DNA of 64,000 nt from Diphasiastrum complanatum (lineage: Eukaryota; Streptophyta; Lycopodiopsida; Lycopodiales; Lycopodiaceae), in assembly GCA_029204225.1 (NCBI GenBank), contig CM055097.1, positions 5,063,125 to 5,127,124 of the forward strand. The letters run 5' to 3'. The position numbers and the translations under genes were made by a program. Within the stretch, counting starts at the first letter, position 1. The number at the start of each line of letters is the position of its first letter. Of the stretch, positions 33,709 through 45,384 are shown piece by piece. A model generated the notes under the pieces. That model had not been told where the DNA came from. It saw only the letters and a program-made list of their open reading frames with translations, and did not search any database.

Positions 33709-33962
33709 AATATCGGTACGATGCGCGGGTGCACGACTACTCGAGATTCTCTTTAGCTCGTGCGCATGGATCCGATATTGGTACAAATATGCGATATCGG
33801 TATGACGTGCAGATGGATGACTGCTGATCTAGATTTTCTTTACCTCTGGCGCGCCGCTCCAATATTGGTACTGATATGTGATATCTGTATGATGCGCGGA
33901 TGTACGATTGCTCTTGGTTTTCTTTACCTCTGGCATGTCGATCCGATATTGGTACGGACAAG
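33709..33962. repeat. Three tandem units (84-87 bp) with inverted ATATCGG/GCGC arms
   Basis: Units start near 33709, 33793 and 33880 with ATATCGGTA then YGMTGCGC-like sequence. Each closes with a GCGC/CATG block followed by CCGATATTGGTAC, the inverse of its start. The array lies inside the Copia leader between primer-binding site and gag. Confidence 0.75.
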
Positions 33963-34490
33963 ATGAAAAGTAGAGAGAATATAAGAACTTTTAGAGAGAA
34001 TATTCTAGATTCCCACTTCAGCGAGGCGGCTACGCTGTCTCCTCTTTGCAAAGATTTCGAAATGTGTGATCGTTGAAAAGGCAGAGATCAGTGATGTGAA
34101 AAGTATGAAGCTTTCTAACTCTGAATGACAGTACTAGACACTATCTAGTGTGATTTGTGGTAGTCCAAACAGACAAATGAGAGATTTCTTGGCAAACCTC
34201 TCACACAAATAGCACTTTCCACAACAACTAGGAAGTATTGCAAGAATCTTCCAACTCAACAGATTTTCAACTTGTTTGATGTTGCCCTGGCCTTTCTGAT
34301 GCCTCTAGGACTGTGTCTTCGTTCCCCACTGATGATTTTAAGCTCCAAACCTGCAAAATACACCAAAGAAGGATTTCTTCCAGCCTTTTTTTATCTCTCC
34401 AAGCTTTCACCTCCTGTGAAGGGCTTTCTCACTTCGTTGCGGAACATGTGACAAGCTGTATCCATTGATCAGGCACGCGAGACTATTGCT

Positions 34491-34502
34491 GCTCTGATAC
34501 CA
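34491..34502 (-). other. Copia primer-binding site (initiator tRNA-Met)
   Basis: On the minus strand TGGTATCAGAGC directly follows the LTR end ATTCTTGACA. It fixes the 5' boundary of the element whose gag starts at 33638, leaving a leader of about 850 bases. Confidence 0.85.
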
Positions 34503-34523
34503 TGTCAAGAATTAGATATGCAA
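34503..34523 (-). mobile_element. Stub of the Copia 5' LTR (last 21 bp)
   Basis: The 21 bases next to the primer-binding site equal the last 21 bases of the LTR at 22118-22380; similarity then stops abruptly. The element at 29688-34502 therefore belongs to that LTR family, or a very close one, and lost most of its 5' LTR. Confidence 0.65.
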
Positions 34524-36252
34524 AAAATCTCAGACTTATCTCAAGTATCCTATCTACCGGATTTCTACTGGACCAATCGTTCGAGATCTAGCCACATGTT
34601 TTCTAACTTTCCATTATGTTTCGACACCTTTGCAAGGTGTATTGACTTTATAAAAGCAAAACCATTATGAACTTTTGATATTATGATACTAGTATCTTCA
34701 AAATGTAGAAAGTTTTTGGATGTATACCTTCTCTCATTTTTCTAAAAAGTTGTTGATTGTTGAGTGCTTATATATGAAAAAGTCTAGAAACAACTTCCTG
34801 TTGATTACATTTGCACAATGCAGGCTATAAGCTAAGTCAATTTTGAACTCTTCATCTTTGTTCATGCCGTTGGTGGTTACCCTTTCTATGCCAATGCAAG
34901 ATGAGTGTCCAATAATCTTTGTATATCAGAAAGTAACAAGGACATTTGCCCCAATCGATTAAGTAGTGCCATATATATACCTTTATAGTAACAATTCTTT
35001 TCAAAAATATCAAATAAAAAACCGTTGTTTGAAAGAATACTGAGTGAGCTTTGTATACTATTTGAGATGTTTCATGGCAATTTGCAAATCACAATTTCGA
35101 ATTTCATTTTTCGTATTGCATTATCATTCGAGAGAAAGGCAAATCTCCCAATTCATAATTTTGAGAGGAAAATCACCACCTCTTCTTTTGCCATCTAGTT
35201 ACATTTGATAAAAAAGATGGCTATAACGACTGACTTTTTTTAACAAACACTAACATTGTGGAAAGATCTCAAATACTCTACAAAGCTTGCTTAGTGTTCT
35301 TTCAAATGATAATTTTTTATTCTATGTTTATGAAAAGAACAATTTGCTATTCTGGTTTCAAATTTAGTAGGGCAATTTTCAAAATAATAAATAATCCTTT
35401 TCAACAGAGCAAGTACAACTATTTCAAGGAATTCTTTTGTTGTGTCATTTGAACCATCGAGCTAGCTTCCAAAAAAGCTTTGTTTATTTCAGAATCAGTC
35501 CTTGCCAATTTTAAATAGTTACCATGTGTAAGGATAAAGGAATAGGGTTAGCATTTGACACCAACATTACTTTTAGGTATATCTTTTTGGTGAAATTGAA
35601 ATAGACCTTAATTTACAAATTCCATTTCAGATTTCGTTTATATCATTAGATAATGCCTAGAAAAATAATAAGAGTCTCTTGTTAATATTAAATCTACCTA
35701 TTTTATTTTCATAAATAGTTTCAGGCATTTGAAGCATTTTTCTAAACAATCATTTATTTTTGAAGCATTGCTTAAATCACCTCAATCTTTGGTAATAGCA
35801 AGTGTCATCAAATTTGTGAACCGTTTACAAAAGAGTCATTTTGGAATTGTTATGAAATATCATAGAACATGCAATATCCTAGTTTAGAGCAAAGCATATT
35901 TTCTTGCTTGTTTTGAAATACAAAACTTTAAACCAAATGAAACTATGTACAAATATTTGAGAAGCAACAATGGAAAGCAACGTTTCAAAATTGGTAGCCA
36001 AAAACCTTCATTTTACACAGACTCATTCGTAGGCAAAATAATTTTAGCTCCATGCTAACTACCGTACATGGCATGACATGAAAACAAAGCATGTAACTCG
36101 GGCTATTTGGAAATAATATTGGGTATTGATTGTTTTTCAAGTCTTATATTGAAAGGTTGGGACATTTCACTTAAAAAGCTCAACTTTTGATGACATTGAG
36201 TTATCCGCCCTGTTTGATAGTTCTCTCTAGAGTGTGGATTGATATTCCAACA
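34524..36252. other. No gene seen; AT-rich
   Basis: No coding or RNA signals that I can support between the LTR stub and the lone LTR at 36253. Confidence 0.5.
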
Positions 36253-36490
36253 TGTTAGAAATCAATGATAAACTTCATTGTTGCTGTTTACGAGGTACAT
36301 TAATGTTGACAGCTGTGACCAACTGTCATTAGCCGTAGGCTAGTCTATTAGTCTACTAGTAGGTTTTCTCTCTCTATCAGGGGTTCATGGTTTATTTGTA
36401 CATTTTACATTATGTATGAGTTAGTTTGATAGAGTGACAGTGCGTGTTCTTCTTCCGCCTTCTTGTGGTTATTGCATATAGTCAATGCTT
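36253..36490 (+). mobile_element. Lone Copia LTR, 3'-truncated
   Basis: Matches 22118-22355 with about 13 differences over 238 bp by eye, same orientation. It lacks the final 25 bp or so. There is no polypurine tract before it and no primer-binding site after it, so it is a solo or broken LTR. Confidence 0.85.
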
Positions 36491-38409
36491 TTCAATCTAC
36501 ATAGGACCAAATATGGATGATGTCTGGGTAAAAGATCACTAAACCAAGTACAACTAATAAATAAGTTAAGTTCAAAGACATTTGCAAAAAGCAATACTTA
36601 AGAGCTCATAATTAATTAGCTAAAATATACAAAGGGAAGGCATATACAATGACAAACCATGCAACTCACAACCAGCTAGAAGGTAGAAGTTCCACCCTCT
36701 GAAGGGACATCAACCGAAAAACCTCCTGCCCAATCTGAAATCTACATATAAATCTCGATTAAACAAGAGATGGAAAAATTCGTCAAAAATTGCATTAAAC
36801 CAATCCTTTAACTAGTCACTTTCCAAGTTATGATTGAAACCATAACTTCAAAATTTGCTTTATCTTAAAATGAACCTTATTTGCAAGTGGCACACTGTTG
36901 CATGGTGCAAAAGAAGATGACTAGAGTTTTCTTGATCTTCTGGCATGCCATCTTTGTGACAAACTTCTAACAAGTAGAAAGATTTCTAGACATTGTAGAA
37001 ATGGAAGTTAATATCTTGTTCACACATGTTTCCACTACATTGTTAGGGGCCTTTGCATAAAACTTGATCATTCTCTCCATGACTCCTACCATCACTTCTA
37101 TTATCTCTGAAGTCAGGGTCGCTCGCATCACTTTCTTTGCCTTTTTTTCTACATCCCCCAACAGCTTTGCTTTGCAGAACAATTTATATGTACATTCCAC
37201 ATTGAGATTTGTCATCAAAAAGTAGTTACAGAAAGAGCATTGAACATGAAACAGAAAGATCGTTCAACTATCTTCTCGAACATGCTTAAGAATTAAAATG
37301 CACAAAAATTGCTCCTATAGAAATACATTGACAGCCACACTATTGACCTTTTACTAAAAGATAGCCTAATGCTTGATCTATATTGTAAGGCTAACAAATA
37401 ATCCTCATTGAATTATATCCCTTGAGAAACTCTATCAATTTCCATGGTTCATATTTTCATAATCGAGCCATAATCCTCTTGCATAGCAATCGTCCACACA
37501 TCATCTTGGCTTCTAGATAACATAAGGCTCAACGACATCCACAATCAGGTCACGATGGCATAATTCCCCTCATACCTCTCGAGGTGCTATGTTGTGTCAA
37601 TCTCCCTACTCCTTGCTCACTTTATTCTCTTTTTTCCAAGACATGGCCTTTTATCATCTGATAATGCAACTAGGTAGTTTCTTTGATGGTGATGTCGATG
37701 GTGAATGGTAGTACAAGATGTGGGCATAATAAGCTATGCACCCAAAGACTCTCACAAGTGCGCAACCTTAGGTTTCATAACACTGTAGGCCTCTTTAGAA
37801 GTAATCAAATGAAAGCATATTTCTTTGATAATTACTTTGATTTTACTTAGAGTCATGTACATACAATAGATACGTGCTCACTTAAATGCAAGCAAGCAAT
37901 GGGGTACTTACGTTCTATAACAAAATAGACATTAATTCCATCAACTACCAATGAAAAAGTTACATTGCTACTGAAAAATGAGTCAATCTTTTGCTGAGGA
38001 TTTGTTGCCTTATAGAAAAATCAATCACTTCCCAACACTAGAGAAGTCCAAGCGTCAAGCATGTAAGTGAGATGTAAGTGATTTCAATCCTTGCAAGTGA
38101 TTGTCCTAGTAGCACTTCAAAGCTCCAAAAAATTTCATTTCTTTGGTTTTTTAACCTAATCAGATCGTCTTTCAATAAAATTCAATGTGTCAAAACTTTT
38201 CATATTTTCACAACTTCTCCCTCTCCTTATGCAATTTTTTAATTTTTTAAAAAAGAAATAGGATTTTTCTAAGTGATTTGACAAAGGCTTGATTCGAATA
38301 TCTAACAAGGTGATCAGATGCGATTACAAAAGGCCCTACATGATGTTATGATTTTGTAATACAGTGCACCCTGGATAAATGTTAGGGTTGGGGAGTAATA
38401 AAGAGCTAA
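36491..38409. other. No supported gene; possible Copia scrap near 37430-37780
   Basis: On the minus strand near 37780-37720 the stretch LVRVFGCIAYYAH resembles the integrase-to-linker region of Copia pol, but flanking sequence is too decayed. An 83-residue minus ORF at 36967-37218 has no recognised motif. Confidence 0.3.
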
Positions 38410-39468
38410 CTAATATAGAGGGTTAACAATATAATAGATAAACAGAGTGGGAAAGAGAAATGAGCATATTTGAAGGGAACATATATGATTGTAATATCTT
38501 GCACAAGTTACAGGATCATGTCGAATAAGGTTTTGTATATTGCTTTCTTCTAAATGCAAGTGTGTATCGGAGTTATGAATATTTGCTAAGCTATGCAAAC
38601 ATGTTACAATTTCTGGCCAATGTGACTCAGCACTTGTGAACATTACAAATAATGTTGTGGATCCTAGTTGTCTGATCATGGCAAATATGTCCTTTTTTGT
38701 TTTGTCAAGATAATCGGGTGATGTGCGTAGCATTCCTAGATCTCTATATCCAATATCAGATTTCATTATTGTGGCAATTTTCGAAGTGTCAAGCATGTCT
38801 TTTACTTTAAGAGTACGTCCATAAGTTTTTCCTTTTCGTATATGAAATTGTGCAGTTGATAAAATGAACTTAATTTGACATTTAATAGTTTTTTAAAATA
38901 GATTTGGAATGTGAGTTGCGAAACGCCTATCATGGTGCATGATTTTCCATTGTGCAATTTGTTGATATGTATTGTTTTTTGAAGAGCATTTTCTGTTGTC
39001 GACATCTATAAAACAAAGTTGGGAAATTTGAAATAATCCAAATGGTTGATAACCTTCGGCTGGTGCTATTGAGATGATTTTGTCTTCAAAATTTTGTATT
39101 TTTGTGATGTTAAAAAATTATGTAAATAATATTGCTATCAGTATTCTGTAATATTCATTGGCTTGTAATTGTTCTTTCCAATTAGGAAGAATTTGTATGC
39201 CCAATTTAGTATACAAAGTTTTGCAAAGGTCTTAAAATGTTGTCATTACGATATCAGGTCTAATTAAGGCTGAAGCAAAAACTTATTTATATTCAAGCTT
39301 TCGCTTTATTTGTATAGCTATAGTGGAATTCTCATCAGGGAATTGAGGCAGTGTAGTTTGAATCTTATCCAAGTTACTAGGTACATTAACAATGCTTCCG
39401 TGCAAACTAAATTGCATTTGCCGAATTTGTGCAAATGCATGTCTAGGTGATACTAAGCGTTCTTCCAA
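38410..39468 (-). pseudogene. Helitron Rep/helicase protein, Helitron-like N region, truncated
   Basis: Helitrons move by rolling-circle replication using a Rep-helicase. Visible here are LEERLVSPRHAFAQIRQMQF (start of the N region), then KNNTYQQIAQWKIMHHDRRF, GMLRTSPDYLDKTKKDIFAM and IRQLGSTTLFVMFTSAESHW. The last two are diagnostic of the helitron_like_N domain, ending at HDPVTCARYYNH. The sequence stops there, before the Rep HUH motif and the helicase, neither of which is found downstream. Stops and frameshifts break the frame near 38800, 39005 and 39280. Confidence 0.8.
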
Positions 39469-40785
39469 TTAGTTCAATTTTTCAACAGTTGGTATTTTTT
39501 TGTTCATTGATACATTTATTGGGAATAGAAATGGCGGCATTCTTTTAGCCTTCAAATATTTATAACAATTCCTGCAAGTTCGCATTGTATGTTCATTTGC
39601 ATAATCGACATTGTTTTGTTTTAATTGTTTTAAATATAGGCTTATTTCTACTGGTAATTGCTTTGTTTGACGTTTGAAATTGAGTTTTCCACAACTACGA
39701 CATACATGTATAGGTGTGTCTTTTATTTGTCGAAGGTACCTTTGTTGTTCTTTATTTTGAGCAACATTATGATTTGTATCTTGAGAAATATGGTAATGTG
39801 CAGATTGATTATTTGGGAGTTCATTATTTTGTCTTTTTAAGTATCGTATATATCGGGCAATTGCAGTTATTTGAATATGTGCATGTAAATCAATAATTGA
39901 GCAAAATTGTTTTGATTTCAATACTAGAGAGATATTTGTTATCATGAATTAGTTGTAAAATTTGTTCACGGTATAAAGTTGCCCATTCAAAACAAGTTCT
40001 ATTTTCAACATTTTGTTGAACATATGTTCTTGGCATTATGCCATGACAATGTTCTGTGTTTTGTTTTTTCAAGTATTTGATGTGTCTTGTGACTTGTTTT
40101 GTAGTCAAACATTCGGTTGGGATTTTCATAGTTTCTAAAAAAGAATTCGCAATTTGCTCGATTTTCAAAGTTTTGTCAGCCATTATTTTGAGTAATTCAC
40201 GATTCATATGAGCATGCCAATAGAACTTTGTATGTCGTTTTCTTTTCCGGTTTATTGTTTTAGTAATTGGCATGATTTCCGTATTGTATTCAAAAGTTGC
40301 CTTTTCAGTAGCAACATTGACACTTGCTTGTTGAGTATTGCAAATAATTGTTTGAGAACTTGGTATTGAAGGCAAATATTGTTTGTTTTGTGCATCATAC
40401 AATAATGTTACTGTTTTTGAACTACTAACAGGACATGTTTTTATACTATGCCATATTTCTTTGAAATTGGTTGACAAAACAATGATTATATTGATGTTTA
40501 AAGCCAAAGAAGTCCAAGTGAGCAGAAATTCGTCAAGATATACAACAGTAGTGTACTTTACTTGTGTTTGATCTTTGATAAGATATTCTGTCATAAACAA
40601 TGTATTTTGTGCATATTTTGATCTGTATCAAAATATTTTTGTTGCCAATGAATCACAATTGGATCTCTTTCATCTAAACATGTTTCAAAATATTGTATAA
40701 TTGCTTGGAAGTTGATTTCTTGTGGCCTACTTTTGTGTTCTAGCGACATTGCCAAACTCTCAAAAAAGTTGCTTGCAGTAGCCAT
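39469..40785 (-). pseudogene. Helitron N-terminal part: OTU-like domain, two HTH-like repeats, CxxC module
   Basis: From 40785: SNFFESLAMSL, then LDEFLLTWTSLALNINIIIV and VTLLYDAQNKQYLPSIP. These resemble an OTU cysteine protease, with Asn where the catalytic Cys is expected and QY for HY. Next come two related basic repeats, one ending VTRHIKYLKKQN and one ending IARYIRYLKRQN, like helix-turn-helix DNA-binding units. A module CRSCGKLNF ... CRNCYKYLKAKRMPPFLFP leads into the N region of the next entry. OTU domains are known from Helentron/Helitron2-type elements. Frames shift near 40600 and 39900. Confidence 0.6.
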
Positions 40786-41827
40786 TTTTGTATCTGTTTA
40801 ACAAACATATATTGGGAAATGGAAAATTTTTGGCTTTTCAAGAAGAGGTTAATGTACTACAAAGTTACACTTTATATAGTTGAAGAGATTTGCTTAAAAT
40901 TTAAATTTCCAAACCATGTAGGCTAAACTGTCAAAACATAGATCATATAATTTACTTGAAAAAAATTGCATTCCCAAAGCAATAATATAGCCACGAACCA
41001 ACTATGCAGAAATTGAAATGACTTTCTAACGTAATTGTTGAAAGATGAACAAGAATTTGCCAAATCAAGATATGTAAGGAAAGTAGTTGTCGTAATTGGT
41101 AAGAATTTTATCGGAAGAACTTGGAACTTTCATGCAATCAGATTTTGTCACTCGATAAGTTAAGGATATCAAATGAAGAAGCTATTAGGGTAAACCAAAG
41201 TTTCCAAAAACTTTGCATTTACTATATCTTTGTAACAAACCTGTATTCTAAAACGGAATTTTTCGGGTTTTCAAATAGAAGTTTCAAATATTCAATTGTA
41301 GAAAAATATATACATTGGAAAAAAAGTAATACAGACAATGTAGAAATTGATTTTAGAAAAACAAATATTATTTTCAATCGAAGATTATTACTTTGAACAT
41401 ACTATAGTAAAATCAAAGATATGATACAAGATTAGATTCGACTTACGTTTGTAATTTGTAAACTACAAATTTAGAGTTACATAGTTTAAAAGATTTGCTT
41501 TAAACGTACATTTTCAAAGCATATAAGGCGAATTGTCAAAACATATAACATATACACACACATTCGCACAAATTGAAGCAGTTTTGAACAAATTTTTTGA
41601 AAGATGAACAATACAGTAAATCAAGATCTATAAGCAAATCAGTTGTCGTAGTTGGCTATCAGTGTAAACAAAAGTTTCAAAAAATCATGCATTTACTGTA
41701 ATAGTTTATAAAACAAGAAACATGTATTGTCGGTATTAACAAAGTCAAACACGACCAAAACTAAAAGCATTTGTCAGTTATTAAACATATATAGATACAG
41801 AACTATACCTACGGTGTCATGTTCATG
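40786..41827. other. No gene seen upstream of the Helitron ORF
   Basis: AT-rich sequence with similar blocks repeated near 40880-41060 and 41480-41660 (GAACAA...AGTTGTCGTAATTGG style), perhaps an old duplication. No coding support. Confidence 0.4.
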
Positions 41828-42336
41828 TTAAAAGTTGGTTTCTTCATATAACATTGCAGCGGCATTATCAGCAGAGGTAGAGCATTCCACCATTGGCAAG
41901 TCAGCTTGTTGAAAGGGTTTCATACAAAGTTGTGAGGTACTTACATCAGTTCTGGCGATCTGAGTAAAAATAGGCATGTGAGCAGGTATAGAACTGCAAC
42001 ATACAATCTGAACAAAGGATTTAGAAAACCATATATGGAAAAAAGCGAAATAATTGAAGTGAATAAGAAATTGCATTCTATCAAAAATACGTATATGTAC
42101 CTTGTGCAAGGCATCTCCACTCCAATAAGATTGTTTTAACCATCAAGTTGATATTTTGCTTTTGTTTCAACAGCCACCATTTTTGCACGAATGGAGATTG
42201 GGTCTTTTTCATATGCTGCTGGCAATGATTCAGTTAGCTCCTTTATTGTTTGGGCCCATTCATCATAAATACTCACCGCCACAATTTTACCATTGTCATC
42301 TTCAATTTCTGTCGTAAGCACACCCACCTTTTTCAA
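41828..42336 (-). pseudogene. Possible OB-fold (RPA-like) fragment next to the Helitron
   Basis: From 42336: a stretch beginning VLTTEIEDDNGKIVAVSIYD, then WAQTIKEL, and PISIRAKMVAVETKAKYQL. This has the spacing of an RPA70-type OB fold (NG-x-VxVxxYDEWA, then a VKVxxYxGxYQL-like end). A stop follows; a second short piece (SQLCMKPFQQADLPMVECS) lies at 41828-41960 after a plausible intron acceptor. Plant Helitrons often carry RPA-like genes, and this lies on the same strand just upstream of the Helitron ORF. Assignment is tentative. Confidence 0.3.
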
Positions 42337-42349
42337 TAATGTGGTATTA

Positions 42350-43405
42350 TCACATGTACGACAAAAACATGTCGCCTACATGAAAGACTGGAAAAACCTT
42401 ACTGCTGTGTGGGAGTTCTAGTTCATAGGTGACCTCGCCTAGTCTCCTACTGATGGTAAAGGGACCACAATACCTTGGAGACAACTTAGCACACACTCCT
42501 GATTTGAGGGTTTTAGAGTCGACTGGGACCCTCAAGTAGACTTTCTCACCAGTGGAGAACTGCACAGCCCGTCTGTGTGGATCTGCATAATGTCTGGCTC
42601 GATCCTGGGACTGCCTAATGCTACGCTTAGCATGTTCTATCATCTGATTTAGGTCCTCTAAAAAGTTTCTGGCTGCTTCAACTTTTTCTTGTTTAAACCC
42701 TACAGCTGTGGGTGAGCGTGGCTGAAAATCGTACATCAACATAAATGGGCTGTATCCCGTAGCTAAATGTTTGGTATTGTTGTAAGCAAACTCTAATATC
42801 GAGAGATACTCCTCCCAATTAGTCTGCTTCTTGCTGACGTATGCACGAAGCATATCCTCCAGCACCTGATTTACCCTCTCTGTTTGACCGTCCGTCTGTG
42901 GATGGTCGGTGGTATTCATATTAAGTTTAGTATGGAGATGATGGAATACTGCCCTCCAAAAATTTCCAGTAAACTTACTGTCCCGGTCGCTGACTATGCC
43001 GGAAGGTAGACCGTACAATTTAAATATCCCATCTACAAACAACCTCGCTAACTTTGGAGCTCTAACGGTTGTTTTGGTCGGAATGAAATGAGCCATTTTG
43101 GTCAGACGGTCAACTGTGACCCATATAGCGTCATTACTCTTTTGGGTTTTAGGCAGGCCTACTATGAAATCCATGGAGATACTCTCCCATTTACCAGCTA
43201 GTATTTCTAAGGGATGCAACAACCCTCCTGCCTTTAAACGCTCTACTTTGTTTACTTGACATTTCTGGCAACTGGTTACATACTGGTGGACGTCCTTTTT
43301 CATACTGGGCCAGAAAAATTGCCTACGAAGAAGCTCATAGGTCTTCTGTATGCCTGGGTGTCCCGCACTAGGATTGTCATGACATTCATATAGGACCTCA
43401 ACCAC
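42350..43405 (-). CDS. Ty3/Gypsy integrase, open but without a chromodomain
   Basis: A 351-residue open frame. The zinc module (HDNPSAGHPGIQKTYELL, CQKCQVNK) precedes the DDE core: MDFIVGLP, VSDRDSKFTG, DHPQTDGQTERVNQVLE. The C-terminal linker is present (GVCAKLSPRYCGPFTISRR, VFPVFHVGDM) and then the frame ends. The style is chromovirus-like, but the stop comes where a chromodomain would begin, so the end is truncated or mutated. All three catalytic acids are present. Start given is the first Met; the protein is really part of the upstream polyprotein. Confidence 0.85.
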   Translation of the reverse strand: MVEVLYECHDNPSAGHPGIQKTYELLRRQFFWPSMKKDVHQYVTSCQKCQVNKVERLKAGGLLHPLEILAGKWESISMDFIVGLPKTQKSNDAIWVTVDRLTKMAHFIPTKTTVRAPKLARLFVDGIFKLYGLPSGIVSDRDSKFTGNFWRAVFHHLHTKLNMNTTDHPQTDGQTERVNQVLEDMLRAYVSKKQTNWEEYLSILEFAYNNTKHLATGYSPFMLMYDFQPRSPTAVGFKQEKVEAARNFLEDLNQMIEHAKRSIRQSQDRARHYADPHRRAVQFSTGEKVYLRVPVDSKTLKSGVCAKLSPRYCGPFTISRRLGEVTYELELPHSSKVFPVFHVGDMFLSYM

Positions 43406-43531
43406 TTGGGTTTGCTTGGATTGGGGACACGTACTCTATCTCTATAGAGCAAGTACTCATCCTGAATGGAATATTGTTTCCATTTGAATCCTTGAGTTAA
43501 TTGACCCTCAACCACTTGGGTTTGCTTGGAT
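43396..43531. repeat. 26-bp direct repeat, 110 bp apart, inside Gypsy pol
   Basis: CCTCAACCACTTGGGTTTGC with flanks occurs at 43396-43421 and again at 43506-43531. It lies where the pol frame shifts between RNase H and integrase, so a local tandem duplication probably caused the break. Confidence 0.8.
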
Positions 43532-44505
43532 AATACAAGCTCAGAATCCTCAAGGTCATCTGACGACGTATACTCGGACTTATTATCATCCTCAACGGAA
43601 GCTGCCGTATTCTTGGATGAACTGGCACCAACCCCGGGAACTGGTTCTGGAGTCTGTAACTGTCTGCTCTGGACCGAGTTCCAGATAGTAGAGAAGAATG
43701 CATCATGCTGGCATTTCCCTCTCAAGGACTCGAGTAACTCATTACGAATCATAATAAAACTCAGCTCATTTATCATAGGCATTCTGCTAGGGCATCTGCT
43801 ACTGTATTGAATTTTCCACGTCTATATCTGATAGACATGTCAAACTCTTGCATCAACTCTGCCCAACGAGCTTTCCGACCTCTAAGCTCAGGTTGATTGC
43901 AAAGGTATCTGAGACTCTCATGGTCTGTCAGGACTTCAAAGTTGGCACCATACAAATAATGCCTCCAAGTCTTAAGGGCATGGACTATAGAAAAGAGTTC
44001 CTTTTCATAGGCACTGTACCTAGTTTGAGCTGGCTCGAGTTTTTTACTCTCGAACGCAACTGGTACCCTGAGTTAGCACAACACCTACTGCAAAGTCGCT
44101 AGCATCTGTTTCGACCACAAATGGCTGATTGGGGTCGACGACTTTTTCAACTGGTGCTGTAGCTAAGGCTGTTTTGAGAGCATCAAAGCTCTCCTGCTGT
44201 GCGGACTCCCAAATGAACTCCTTTCCCTTCCCATTTAAGAAGATTTGTCATAGGAACTGCTAGCTGAGCATATTCCTTGAAAAATTGTCTGTAATATCCC
44301 GTCAAACCAAGAAAGATCTGAAGTTCCAAAATATTCTGAGGTTTCAGCCAACTGAGTATGGCTTTAACCTTATTTGGGTCCATCTTAATCCCATCTGAAG
44401 AGATAATGTGACCCAAATATGCTACTTTTTCAATGAAGAATTCACACTTGGATTGTTTAGCATAAAGCTTATGCTTTCTGAGTAGTCGAAACACCTTTTT
44501 GAGGT
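43406..44505 (-). pseudogene. Gypsy RT thumb and RNase H remnants, truncated at 44505
   Basis: RT end at 44183-44494: LYAKQSKCEFFIEKVAYLGH, ISSDGIKMDPNKVKAI, LGLTGYYRQFF. RNase H end at 43773-43955: VLTDHESLRYLCNQPEL, RRGKFNTVADAL. RT palm with YxDD, protease and gag are absent because the element is cut at about 44505. There it meets a plus-strand Copia fragment directly. Confidence 0.8.
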
Positions 44506-44509
44506 GTTT

Positions 44510-45302
44510 TAAACCGGTTGGAAGTAAGAGAAATTACTTGGACACTTCCTGGGACACATACTCTCCACAAAGTGTATCACCTGAGTCTAAGATTTCCATC
44601 ACCCCTTGCAAAGCTGGTAAGAAATTATCTCATGTTGATGATAATGCACATGTTGACGCTACTTTATTTCGTCAGCTAGTTGGGAGTTTGATCTATCTTA
44701 CAACTACACGTCCTGATATCTGCTATGTTGTAAGTCTGATTAGCCAATTCATGTCATCATCCACCATGGATCATTGGAAAGTTGTACACCTAACCTTGGC
44801 CTGGTCTACAAAAGACAAAGTGCTTTATAAGTTGCAATGTTATGTTGACGCTGATTGGGCAGGAAATGTAGATGATAGAAAGTCAACAACAGGTTATGCC
44901 TTCAATTTTGGTGGCGGTTGTTTTTCATGGTCGAGCAAGAAGCAAGACACCATTTCTCTTTCTTCTACATAAGCTAAATATAAAGCGTTAAGTTCTGCCA
45001 CTCAGGAAGCTATTTGACTGCGTAAGTTGTTACATGAGATTGGCATGAAGCAGGTACATCCTACTGTTATTTTCTGTTATAGCCAAAGTGGAATACAATT
45101 GGCTAAGAATCATGTCTTTCACGCGAGAACAAAACATATTGAGGTAAAATATCACTTTGTGCATGAAAAGCTACAATCTGAAGATATAAGTATTGCACAC
45201 TGTTCTACGTTGTTGCAAGTTGCTGATATATTTACGAAAGCTTTAAGTAAAGAGAAGTTTGAAACTTTTAGAGCCAAACTTGGCTTAGATCTGGTTATGT
45301 AA
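44510..45302 (+). pseudogene. Copia RT end and RNase H, three stop codons or shifts
   Basis: Reads VDATLFRQLVGSLIYLTTTR, YVDADWAGNVDDRKSTTGYA, SWSSKKQDTISLSST, then a TAA and a TGA interrupt. RNase H continues as HARTKHIEVKYHFVHEKL and VADIFTKALSKEKFETFRAK to the TAA at 45300-45302. Everything 5' of the RT C-terminus is missing at the junction with the Gypsy element. Confidence 0.85.
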
Positions 45303-45384
45303 AAGGCCTTTACTTATGATACTATCATGGAGGTATGTTCCACGAATCGAGTAAACTTTCAAATAAAGAGAGACATTGATCATT

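Noticed and set aside
36967..37218. A small host gene
   Set aside because: Charged helical frame without family match or promoter, inside repeat debris.
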